From positions 55,920,682 to 55,984,681 of the forward strand of contig NC_079219.1 in NCBI RefSeq assembly GCF_029633865.1: a stretch of DNA of 64,000 nt, written 5' to 3'. Position 1 is the first letter of the stretch, and each line of letters opens with the position of its first letter. The position numbers and the translations under genes were made by a program. This document shows, in pieces, positions 1-23,074 of this stretch. Source of the DNA: Lampris incognitus. Lineage: Eukaryota > Chordata > Actinopteri > Lampriformes > Lampridae. The notes beneath the pieces are model-generated. The model had not been told where the DNA came from, made no database searches, and saw only the letters and a list, made by a program, of their open reading frames with translations.

Positions 1-900
1 ACCGTTAGGATGTCTCCTCTCTTCTTCTCTTCCTCATTATCTACCGTTAGGCTATCTGCTCTCTTCTTAATTATCTACCATTAGGCTATCTGCTCTCTTC
101 TTCTCTTCTTCATTATCTACCGTTAGGCTATCGCCTCTCTTCTTCTCTTCCTCATTATCTACCGTTAGGCTGTCTCCTCTCTTCTCCTCTTCTTCATTAT
201 CTACCGTTAGGCTATCTGCTCTCTTCTTCTCTTCTTCATTATCTACCGTTAGGCTATCGCCTCTCTTCTTCTCTTCCTCATTATCTACCGTTAGGCTGTC
301 TCCTCTCTTCTCCTCTTCTTCATTATCTACCGTTAGGCTGTCTCCTATCTTCTTCTCTTCTTCATTATCTACCGTTAGGCTATCGCCTCTCTTCTTCTCT
401 TCCTCATTATCTACCGTTAGGCTGTCTCTCTTCTTCTCTTCTTCATTATCTACCGTTAGGCTGTCTGCTCTCTTCTTCTCTTCCTCATTGTTAGGATATC
501 GCCTCTCTTCTTCTCTTCTTCATTATCTACCGTTAGGCTATCTGCTCTCTTCTTCTCTTCCTCATTATCTACCGTCATGTCTATCTCCTCTCTTCATCAT
601 TACAGTAAGGCTATCTCCTCTCTTCTTCATTATCTACCGTTAGGCCTATCTCCTCTCTTCTTCTCTTCATTATCTACCGTTAGGCCTATCTCCTCTCTTC
701 TTCTCTTCATTATCTACCGTTAGGCTATCTCCTCTCTTCATCATTACAGTAAGGCTATCTCCTCTCTTCTTCTCTTCATTATCTACCGTTAGGCTATCTC
801 CTCTCTTCTTCTCTTCTTCATTATCTACCGTTAGGCCTATCTCCTCTCTTCTTCTCTTCTTCGTTATCTACCGTTAGGCCTATCTCCTCTCTTCTTCCTC
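1..900. repeat. 42-bp minisatellite
   Basis: About twenty head-to-tail copies of a pyrimidine-rich unit of roughly 42 bp, with shorter variants of about 36-39 bp. Every unit carries the core ATCTACCGTTAGGC followed by a CT-rich stretch. The array starts before the window edge and stops near 900. It lies just beyond the last tmem244 exon found, so it may sit in that gene's last intron or 3' flank. Confidence 0.95.
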
Positions 901-1130
901 TGGAATGTCACGCGCCCGCTGGTGTCGTCACGCGCTGAAAAACCTGCTGTGTTTTGGTGCCGGTTCGGAACTAACTTTTCGGGTTCGCAACCGACGTATT
1001 TTCGGTCGAAGTGCTCTGAACCGTTCAAAAAAAAACAAAAAAAAGGGGTTTGCGAACCGGCCCCGAACCCGTTCCCTGTTGGTGGAAAAGGGCTCTCTGT
1101 GGACTTGCACGACGATCCTCTCCAGCTTAC

Positions 1131-2604
1131 CTAAAGCCAGCCACCACTGCCAGACTGTGGGGAACTCCAGCATCACTGCAACACAATGCGTTACACGTTA
1201 AACACGCGCAGTTGGTAAACACACCTCTTTTCCATGCATGTGTGCGTGGGTGCGTGTGCGCGTGGGTGCACGTGTTCACCTAAGCTGGTGAGGAGAACAT
1301 GCAGAAGGGTGACGGTGAGGGCATAGTCCCACACCCATCTCCTCACCACCGCAGCGAACAGCAAGCCGCTGCAGAAGTAGGTGAGCTCCATGGAGAGGAG
1401 GTTCACTAGGTGAGACCAGCACAATGGTTAAAACAAAAACAAAACCACGACCAGGCAAAACCGCACACGTTCCTCGTTCAGCATGCTTGGTCTATAGCGG
1501 CGTGCTCTCACCCAAATACTTGGAGTTGGATTCTGCAGGCTCAGTCTTGAAGTCGAATGGAATCAGTCCATCGAAGTGATCCAACCTGAATGGGAGAGGT
1601 GGTGGTGGTGGTGGGGGGGTTCTGGGGGTTAATACGTGCAAAACAAACAATTTATGGGAGCGGGGCAACGCAGGCGAGGGATAGGTCAGCATTTTGTAAG
1701 CCGTCAGTTATCGGAATTCTTGCGTTATCTTCCTGGCGGCGGGTAAATGGAGGCTAAATAGATGGGGGGTGGGGGTGGGGGGGTGATGAATATGATTTCA
1801 GCAGGGTTTGAAGATTTGTGGAGCTCTTTTCCTTACTCTCGAAACGAGGCCCTTGTGGTTTGTTGGTTAGAGAAGTGGTGTGTGTGTGCGCGTGCGCGCG
1901 CGCGCGCGCCTCTGCGTGCGAAAGAGACGGAAAGTGAAAGAGAAAGAGGGTTTCTCACCTGAAGGCGCCGAAGCACACACTTCCGATCATGTAGTAGAGA
2001 GAGTAAAAGATGAGCAGACAAAGCAGCAAATGGATGAGCACTGTCTGAGGGAGGAAAGCAGAGAGAGAGAGAGGGGGAAAAAACAGTGTGCATGTGTTGG
2101 GTGGGTGGGTGGGAGGGAAGAGGGGGCTATTTCATGACAGCAGCACATCAGTATCGTCGGCACCATATCGCCGCAACTTGCCTTCACAACACAACATGGC
2201 ATAAAACGGCAACCCTTGAGCAGCAGATAGAGAGCTATCGACTATTGGCTGGGCTGCCTGCAGTGGGAGGGATGTGCGCGTTTAGGTAAGCGAGCAGGGA
2301 GAAGTGTGCAGCAATCTTAAGGTGGTCTGTTGCACAGAAACTGGGGTTCGATTCAACGACGTTTCCAGTATGCAAAAGTCAGTCACCTTTTTACCCTCAA
2401 CAAGAAAAAAACCATAACCTGTTATGTTCTGTCTCATGACATGTCTGTGAATGTTGTCGTTCATTGCCCACCGCACATGACTTTGCAAACAGTCGAGCTT
2501 CGACAGCCAGACTGACGAGGCGACCGGCTGGCCAAGGCAGATGTTCTGATTATCATCAATCGTGCCCTTACCTTCGAATCGACCCCTTTCCCCTTGAACG
2601 CCAT
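1131..2604 (-). CDS. tmem244: Transmembrane protein 244, partial (last exon not found)
   Basis: Small multi-pass membrane protein of unknown function. Five minus-strand exons join in phase: 2604-2572, 2044-1959, 1585-1512, 1405-1280 and 1175-1131, giving about 121 codons. The first exon encodes MAFKGKGVDSK, close to the start of human TMEM244 as I remember it, and the next gives a hydrophobic helix (TVLIHLLLCLLIFYSLYYM). The third carries the motif PFDFKTEP. The fourth carries TYFCSGLLFAAVVRRWVWDY and a second helix, and the fifth VMLEFPTVWQWWLALG. All internal junctions have AG acceptors and GT donors. The human protein is about 128 aa, so only a few codons and the stop are missing; they may lie to the left, beyond the minisatellite. 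The gene is divergent from l3mbtl3, as in human. The identification rests on recalled sequence and synteny. Confidence 0.85.
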
Positions 2605-3800
2605 CTCATGGTCGGTAGGCCCTACTTGATTATTATTTTTTTTCTAAATTGCAAAAAAAAAAAAAATCCCATGTAGGCTTGCAGCAGCCAGCCAGCCCTG
2701 CGACTCTGTTGATCTCTCTTGAGTTTGGACCTCTACCGCCATCTAGCGACGAAGGAGAGACTACCCCGGTTTCGACGGTGATGTGATTTTAAAGGCATCT
2801 AGGTTAGGGTACTTTCTCAACAAGGCGGCCTACCGCCGACAGAAATAGAGTTTCTTTCCTTCACACACACACACACACACACGCTTCATGAAACCGACAA
2901 GATATGAGCAGCGTGAGATCTGCAGCTCGAGCCCTCACGAGGCCGCCTGTCCCCCTAGCTGGACGTTCGCGTTTGCGAGAACTCGAGTGTTCCGGATCGT
3001 TTGTTTTGCGAGGTCGTAGTTTGTTTTCGTGTTTTTTTTTTAAATCTTTGGAGAGGGGAAAACTGCCCCCCTCTTCTCCGTGCGGATGAAATAACAGGCT
3101 GCTAAAAGAAGCGAGCCCGAGTCGTGACATTTTGGGTGAAACGGCGTGCGGGTTTTTTTTTTTATCCGAGCCCTCACTTTTCGCCGAAGTGATTAAAAGT
3201 GTGTGTGTGTGTGTGGGGGGGGGGGTTGTCGTGACGTCAGCGGGGTTATTATCCAGTCGGTGCCTATTTGATAGAGGTGGACATCCGCGGGGGTCGAAAG
3301 CGAGATCCGTGCACGAATTAAGGGCACTTCGATCGGCCCGTTACCCCCCCTCCCCCCCTCCCAACTTGGCGTTTGTTGTCTGGTCTTTCCTTACTTTTCT
3401 AGCCCGAGGGGGGTGTAAGCGTTTCACAAACTGTCGTTTCGCTATCAATTTTTTTTTTGTGTGTTTTTTTTTGTGTGTGTCGTGTCCGGCAGCAGCGGCC
3501 GCCGCTGTTTGCGGATCTCACGCAAGACAAACCGGTAAGGAAAACAAGTCCGGGGCCGCCTGGTCACTTGGCCATTACTGCGCTCGGTGAGATTATTATT
3601 CAGACACTGCGGTCTCTGCGCTCCCTCCACTCACATGTTTTACCGGGGGGGGGGGGGGGGGGGGAGAGGACGACTCTTGAGACTGTCGTGGACCCCGGGA
3701 GGGAGGGAGGGAGGGGGGATGTGGGGGGGGGGGGACCGGGACCAACAAAACTCTCTTTTTTGAGAGACGGGGTCGGCCGCCGAGGCGAAATGCGAACGTC
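2605..3800. other. Intergenic DNA between tmem244 and l3mbtl3
   Basis: No gene seen. It holds a short CA run near 2862-2881, a GT run near 3200 and long homopolymers of T, C and G. It becomes steadily richer in GC and CpG to the right, towards the l3mbtl3 promoter. Confidence 0.5.
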
Positions 3801-4622
3801 GGTTCCGCTCCGGCCCCCTTGATGGACCTTCTGCCTGTAAGCGCTGAAGTTTTCCGAGATTCAAAGTTGTCAGGCGGCGCGCGTTGCGCGCATGCGCGTC
3901 CTCCTATCCAGCTCCAAATAAGAGTTAAAACAGAGACGAGGTGAGTTCCACAATTTCTCAAAAGAGCACGGGCGCGAATAGTCGCGTCGTTACCGGCAAC
4001 AACCGCGACAATGTAGCGAGCCGGCGTCCGTCCTTCCGGCGTGCGACGGCTCGTGCCCGTTTCCACTTTGATTTGAAAAAACGGTGAGAATAAATCGGGC
4101 GGCCGGCGGCGGCGGGGGGGGGAGGAGAGGCGGAGGGGGGGGTGGTGTTTGGGGGGGTTTTGTTGTGTTTTTATTTTTTTTGGGGGGGTTGTTTTTTCTT
4201 TCTTTCAAGTTTCTACTTGGGGAGAAATGACTCGAGCCAACAGTGTTACGGCGACTCGGACAATAAACGCCGCGCCGTTCCGGGCGTGCGTGTCATTTTA
4301 ACGCCAACCAAAAAAATACTACTAATAAGAATAATTGTTATTCTGTACGGTGCGTTTTTTCCTCTCCCCCCCCTCCCCTCCTCTCCTCCCCCCTCCTCCC
4401 CCACCCCGGTTGTTTTTAACCGGAAAACTTATTTATTACGGCTCGTCCTCAGCTCGCCACATCCAGTCCCAATGCTAAGCGTTAGCCGCCTAGCCGTGCT
4501 CAGTGGAAGTGAACGGAGCGGATGGCTGTTTCTCGGGCTAGCGCGGAGCGGCTAGCTGGCTTGTGGGGGGCTAGCCGTACGCCAGCGCTAAGCTAGCAAC
4601 CCGGGGCTGACATTCCGTGACA

Positions 4623-4653
<31 letters not shown>

Positions 4654-5640
4654 GAGAGAGGGGGGGAGGAAAGTAAAGAAAACGTCCGCGGCGACGGAAA
4701 ACACCCGGCCGGCACATCGCGCGGCACGCGTCCGCCCCCCGTCCGACGCGTGGCGGGTCCGTGGCGTTTGTTTTAATTGGCTAACTCCGGCAACTCGCAC
4801 AGGAGTTTGAACCGTGTTCGCTGGCCTCTTCCTACGCTCCGCCATTTTGTACCGAGAGCGATGCTAATCATGGGCGCTCCCGCATGCACTTTATTTATGG
4901 GCCGGGGTGCGACGGAGGTCTGCGGCGTGAAGTCCAACCCGGCCGGGGTCGGGCGGCGTTGACCGTTGCGCACTTTGCCCCCACCACCACCCACCACCCG
5001 GGGGGGGGGGGTTGTGACCGCCGGCCATGCGGGCAGTGTGACAATATTCCCCGCGCCGGACACGCGTCAAGACCGCAACGTTGTATCGCAGCCTCGGCGC
5101 GCGGAAAACTCTCCCGAGTTCCGCCGGCGGACGCGGAAAACCACGTCTCCCGTGCGGCCGGTGCACGCTCGGCCGCCTGGGACGTGCGCGGCCGGGCAAA
5201 CGGCGGATTTGGGGGAGATAGCGTCAAAACAAGGGAAAGATGAACTTGCGCCGTTAACTCGGGGTCGGCGCGTCTCTCCCCGCGTCGGCCGGCGACCTCG
5301 GCGGAGGTTCGCCCTACTGAGGTGGTTTGTGCACGTATTTCCCCGCTGGCTGACCCGCAAAACAACATTATTGTTGACTTGTTTTGTCTGAATTCGAAGT
5401 GCATGGTGTATCCCGCGAGCCGGCGCACACTCGCCCCCTAGCGGTGATGCGGCGCGGTGCGACACTCGCAAGTGCAGGTATCCTTTGCTTCACAGTCTTG
5501 GGCTGCTTGGCACGTCGAGGAGGGACGGGGACCCGCGCACTGCCATAGCCGCGCGCGCTGAGCGCGGGTGGTGTGAGAGAGTTGTAGGAATCCGGTCGGC
5601 ACTGCGGAGTTGACCCCCCTTTTTATTTGAAGGAGGACTT
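3800..5640 (+). promoter_or_regulatory. CpG-rich promoter zone of l3mbtl3
   Basis: Dense CpG and high GC, with many GGCGCG, CCGGCG and CGCGCG runs, unlike the flanks. The zone ends at a pyrimidine tract and AG at 5616-5630 that look like a splice acceptor, 125 bp before the chosen l3mbtl3 start codon. This suggests one or more untranslated first exons inside the CpG island. A GA microsatellite lies at 4623-4650. Exact transcription starts cannot be read from the sequence. Confidence 0.55.
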
Positions 5641-5755
5641 CTTTTGGAACTGTAAATATGCGACTGAGTTTGTCCCGGTTGACAGTAAGGCCTTCAATGC
5701 TGATGTAATGATGTCATGTCAGGTGGTGAGAGGTACTGGGATCATAGGAGTAAAG

Positions 5756-18490
<12,735 letters not shown>

Positions 18491-20374
18491 GACCGGGCTC
18501 CGCACAGAATCGCTTCCTCCTTACTAGTCCGTCAGTTCCCCTGCTTTTATTAACAGCTCATTTAAGAGACAAGAGGGTCACGCCACCCGCAGGCTGCATT
18601 AGATCTGTCAAGTCCTGCGACTGTCGAGGTACAAGAGAGAAACGGAGCGCCGTCAGAACCGTAGGCCAATACCCCATGTCTCTCCAAGCCTCTCTCACAA
18701 TGGACAGCCGGAGGGGGGGGTGGGGTGGTGGTGGTGGGGGGGGGGCTCTTACATTGTAACATAAGGATTCCTTAATTTATGCCATGTACGATGTTTTTTC
18801 CCCGAACGCTTGAGGAAGTAATAGCAGGAACCGTTCTGGACCGGGCGTCGTTATTCTGATGCAAATCCATTTTTATCTGTCGTCGTCAGGTAAGGGTGCT
18901 TCGGCTCAGAGCAGAAGGAACAAGTGGAGCGCGTGGTTCGCCTTTGACTTGAAACGGTTTTTTTTTGGCCTCCTCCCTCCCCCCTCCTCCTCCCCTTTCG
19001 AAGAGTTGCAAAAAAAACAAAAAACAATCGAGAACAGGAGGTTTTTAATGTGAAGCAGAAGCACTATGTAGTTCAACGCTTCTCCACTAGATGGAGGCGG
19101 TGGGTCGCCCTACAGGTGGAAAGTAGGGAATTTTTCAAGCGGTAGGTGTGTGCGTGCGTGCGTGCGTGCGTGTGTGTGTGAAACGACAACAAGAACTTCC
19201 CAGCAGCCCCTGGGTGTCGACTTCTGGTCAGGTATTTGTTCTGTGGGGGATTTGGACGGCTTAAGTGCTCCATTAAAGCTCCTGCAGGCCACGTGGAGCG
19301 AGACAAAATGAATGAGTTTGGTTTCTCTTTGTATTTCATTCTGTGGGAACTCTGAATTTGAATGTAAGAACAAACAAACAAACAAACAAACAAAAACAAA
19401 AACTCAACTCAGTTTTGTGAGAAACTCTTCCCCAGCGTCGATCGAGCCGACTGACCTCGGGAGTCCACGCTGTAAATAATACGCGGGTGTGCACCGGAAG
19501 GCCGCCGCGTCCTTACCGGAAACGACCCCCTGCTTGTTTATGCAAACGACCTGGTCTTAAACCAAGCGCAGAGACTCGGAGTTGTAAAGATTCTGAGAAA
19601 TACTAAAAAAAAAGTACGTCGTCCGTGTCGCACTATAACACAGCCTGTAAAGTCCGCCATTTGCAATGTGTACATCCGCTATTTATACCCAGACAGCTTT
19701 ATTTAAGTATTTTAATTTAAGGGGCCATGGTACGCAGTCGGTTTTGTTGGCTTGTGAGGTAACAACTGTACCTGTTTGCTAGAATGTGTGAATGGATGAA
19801 ATAAATGAGATGCACACATGCTGTCATCACTTGGCCTCCGTAATGCCGCTACAGTCACCCCCCCCAACCCCACCCCACCCCCACGGTGCAACCCTGCGGT
19901 CGCAGACCTGCAGCGTTGAGGCTCGGGATCCTCTCGCGCCCCGGTTCCCCGGGAACTCGCCAAGCGCGGGCCCCACTGGGTAAACACAACGCCGTTGTGC
20001 GCTTGTTGTTCTTCGCCCCCCCCCCCGTCACTTTTCTAGCCGAGCCTCTCCCTCGTATTGCGCCACTCGGTATCGCCACCGACACAGAGCTGCTCCGTCA
20101 GTCTGGCCTTGGGAGTTTATAAGTTGTTATGTCATCCTGCTTTTTTGTGGGGGGGGGGGGTTGGTCTGTCAAAAGCATCGGTTTTACAGTGGCAGGCCCA
20201 TCAGGACACGACTCGAGTGAACGTGTGCAAGTCAACACAGTCCTGCAAACGACAACCCTCCTGTGTCGCGGCGGCTGGGCTTCACGTCTGTCACGGTGTC
20301 CTCCTCACCCACTTCTTTTACCTAAACTGTGTGTCTGAGTGAAGGGCCGTACAAATCGAGGGGTTGCGAGTCTA
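18491..20374 (+). other. l3mbtl3 3' UTR and flank
   Basis: No further gene seen. It holds GT/GC-rich simple repeats (19145-19180), an (AAAC)n run near 19371-19400 and several homopolymers before the minisatellite. Confidence 0.5.
19800..19805 (+). terminator. Candidate l3mbtl3 polyadenylation signal
   Basis: An AATAAA hexamer about 1.3 kb after the l3mbtl3 stop, and the first good one I noticed on this strand in the 3' flank. The use of this site is an inference. Confidence 0.3.
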
Positions 20375-20856
20375 ATCTAGACGGGACAGCTGTCTAATCT
20401 AGACGGCACAGTTGTCTAATCTAGACGGGACAGTTGGCTAATCTAGACGAGACAGTTGCCTAATCCAGACGGGACAGTTGTCTAATCTAGACAGGACAGT
20501 TGGCTAATCTAGACAGGACAGTTGTCTAATCTAGACGGGACAGTTGTCTAATCTAGACGGGACAGTTGGCTAATCTAGACGGGACAGTTGGTTAATCTAG
20601 ACGGACAGTTGGCTAATCTCGACGGGACAGCTGTCTAATCTAGACGGGACAGTTGGCTAATCTAGACGGGACAGCTGTCTAATCTAGACGGGACAGTTGG
20701 CTAATCTAGACGGGACAGTTGTCTAATCTAGACGGGACAGCTGTCTAATCTAGACGGGACAGTTGTCTAATCTAGACGAGACAGTTGTCTAATCTAGACG
20801 GGGCAGTTGTCTAATCTAGACGGGACAGTTGGCTAATCTAGACGGGACAGTTGTCT
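20375..20856. repeat. 22-bp minisatellite ending at the assembly gap
   Basis: More than twenty copies of a 22-bp unit close to CTAATCTAGACGGGACAGTTGT. Each contains the palindrome TCTAGA and most contain GACGGGACAGTTG. The array runs directly into the N block, so its true length is unknown. Confidence 0.96.
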
Positions 20857-21056
20857 NNNNNNNNNNNNNNNNNNNNNNNNNNNNNNNNNNNNNNNNNNNN
20901 NNNNNNNNNNNNNNNNNNNNNNNNNNNNNNNNNNNNNNNNNNNNNNNNNNNNNNNNNNNNNNNNNNNNNNNNNNNNNNNNNNNNNNNNNNNNNNNNNNNN
21001 NNNNNNNNNNNNNNNNNNNNNNNNNNNNNNNNNNNNNNNNNNNNNNNNNNNNNNNN
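20857..21056. other. Assembly gap of exactly 200 N
   Basis: 200 consecutive N. The round size suggests a placeholder of unknown length rather than a measured gap. The sequence to the right (from 21057) is not minisatellite. Confidence 0.99.
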
Positions 21057-21725
21057 AGCGTTCTGCTGCAGCCTCTAATTACGCCGAGGATAAGTCTGAG
21101 GGGGGGTTCAGAGGTATTTTTAAGAGCGCGGAGCGTTTTCCTACTTTGTTTGGGCCCCACGCTGCGGATCCTGCCGTCCAGATGAGAACCGAACACCGGA
21201 GGCTACGACGCGTCTGCGAGGCTCCGTCGCGCATCTCGCTCGCTGCGAAAACAGCGCTCGTATCTCCCAGCGGGGGGGGGGGTGGTGCGCGCGCGCGCGC
21301 GCGCGAGTTGTTTTGCCCAACGGGAACACTGTTGCCGGTTTGCACGTTCTTTCCTCTTTCTTTTTATTTGTTGTCCGTGCACGAGTTGGCGAGGTGTTCG
21401 CACGTGCTTCTCCACCCAGAACGGCGACTCCCGTCTCCGTCACGGGTCGACGAGGACGAGCGGACATTTGGGGAGGCGGTGACCCCCCCCTCCCCCCCCC
21501 TCCCCCCGCCGGACCGGACACTTAACGCCTCCTGGACGAGCGCGCGGAGAATCGGGATTACATTTTAGACGCCCTCTCCGACTCCCGACTCCTAAACGCC
21601 TGACGACAGGAGAGACCTTTGACCCCTTCCTTCCGCACGCGCACGCGCGCGTGCACGCGCACGCTGCGCGGACAGTGAGGCAAATCCTCAAATCTGCAAA
21701 AGGCGTTTCGAGAAAGCCTGCTTGG

Positions 21726-21770
<45 letters not shown>

Positions 21771-21890
21771 GGGGTGAGGGGGGGTGACTATGAGCATTTG
21801 CTCATTTTGACGCCCGGGAACATGTGTGCTGTTAATCATGTGACACAGACCTCACGATGCTTTGAATATACTGCTGAATCAAATCTCCCT

Positions 21891-21931
<41 letters not shown>

Positions 21932-23074
21932 TTTGATACAACTCGAGCTTGGTAGACTGGAGTGTAAGCTGCTTAACTGTGCGCTAACTCAGGCCACATG
22001 TGCTTCCTCTTCCCCACAGAGAGAGAGGAGAGGAGGAGGAGGAGGAGGAGGAGGAGGAGGAGAGAGGAAGAGGCGCTATGACACATTTATTTGGTATATT
22101 AAAAAAAGACCCGAGTGACTCAGGATGCCGAGCTTGTGCCGAGTGTTATTTTAACCGTCCTGTTGCGTTAAATCGATCATCTGACCTATGAAGCAGCCCT
22201 ACACCCAAATCAGCCCCCCCCCCCCACAGACACCCGTCGGTCGGTCGGTCGGTCGGGTGAGCGTCTTGCACCGCCCGCCTCGTCTCGTCACCACGTTATG
22301 GAGACTGCCCTCCGCTAGCAGCCCCGACACCCTCCCTCCTCCGGGTTGGATCTGTGTCACCCACCGTTCAGCTGGCTGTTCACATCCGTTTAACGGAGGG
22401 CATTTCCTCAGAGACGCGTCCGCATTTCACTTTTTTTGCTCCCCCCACCCCCCCACCCCACCCACCCATCCACTATGAACAGATCCAAAAAAATCAATAA
22501 ATAGTGGCTGACTTGTGAATTTCTCCACACGTCCCTCTTTTCTCGCTGACCTTTACTTTCACTCCGCCCCAGGGGCGGATCTACAGGGGTGGCAACGGGG
22601 GTGGCAGCTGCCACCCTTGTTGCCACCCCACTGATAAATCAGATAATATGTTTTTAAAGTATATTTTATGTACATGCATGGCGAAGGTCAATGAGACCCG
22701 CACCAAACTCGTCTCAAACAGAAGTCGCCGATTTAGAATCCTCCCCCTCCCCCCTCACAGGCGCGGATCTACGGGGGTGGCAAAGGGGTGGCTAGATCCA
22801 CCACTGCTCCGCCTCGATAATTCCGTTTTCCGTTTCTTTCGCCCCCCCCCCCCCCCGGGGCCGCTTACGGACACCAAGCCACAGAATAATCTCGATTTTT
22901 TTTTTTTTGGTTTTCTGATCAGGCGCTACTTGACAATAGCTTTGATTGGTCCGTAACAGACAACAGATGCACTGAGGTCTAATCCAATTGTGAGGGCGGG
23001 CGGGCTCGAGCGAGCGGGCTCGAGCTCGGCAGTCCTGACGGCCCAGCGGCCCGCGTGAGCAGCATTGTTCTGAG
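21057..23074. other. Intergenic DNA before the Ly6 gene
   Basis: No gene recognised. It contains a CpG-rich stretch (about 21150-21660), TG microsatellites at 21728-21761 and 21895-21929, a GAG run at 22033-22063, (TCGG)n near 22235-22257, and a small hAT-like element. The last 130 bp before the Ly6 start codon is GC-rich, with a GATTGG (CCAAT-type) motif at 22943, and is the probable promoter. Confidence 0.5.
22570..22806. mobile_element. Small hAT-like element (MITE)
   Basis: 237 bp. It starts CAGGGGCGGATCTAC and ends TAGATCCACCACTG, which are inverted copies. The flanks CTCCGCCC (22562-22569) and CTCCGCCT (22807-22814) form an 8-bp target duplication with one mismatch. An internal repeat of the left end lies at about 22759. 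Confidence 0.72.

Noticed and set aside
1-900. CRISPR-like array
   Set aside because: Unit and spacer are not distinguishable; the repeat is continuous and in a vertebrate genome, so it is a minisatellite.
3132-3822. Plus-strand open frames of 120-150 codons in the GC-rich zone before l3mbtl3
   Set aside because: Low-complexity translation (poly-G, poly-F, poly-A runs) with no family resemblance; it is the promoter region.
4884-5471. Overlapping open frames on both strands in the CpG island
   Set aside because: High GC depletes stop codons. The products are Arg/Pro-rich in all frames and carry no motif.
5627-5755. In-frame codons upstream of the chosen l3mbtl3 Met
   Set aside because: The frame is open, but a likely splice acceptor lies at 5630, and the Met at 5756 aligns with the human N-terminus. 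The region is probably 5' UTR.
20829-21196. Open frames reading through the N block
   Set aside because: They exist only because N codons are not stops.
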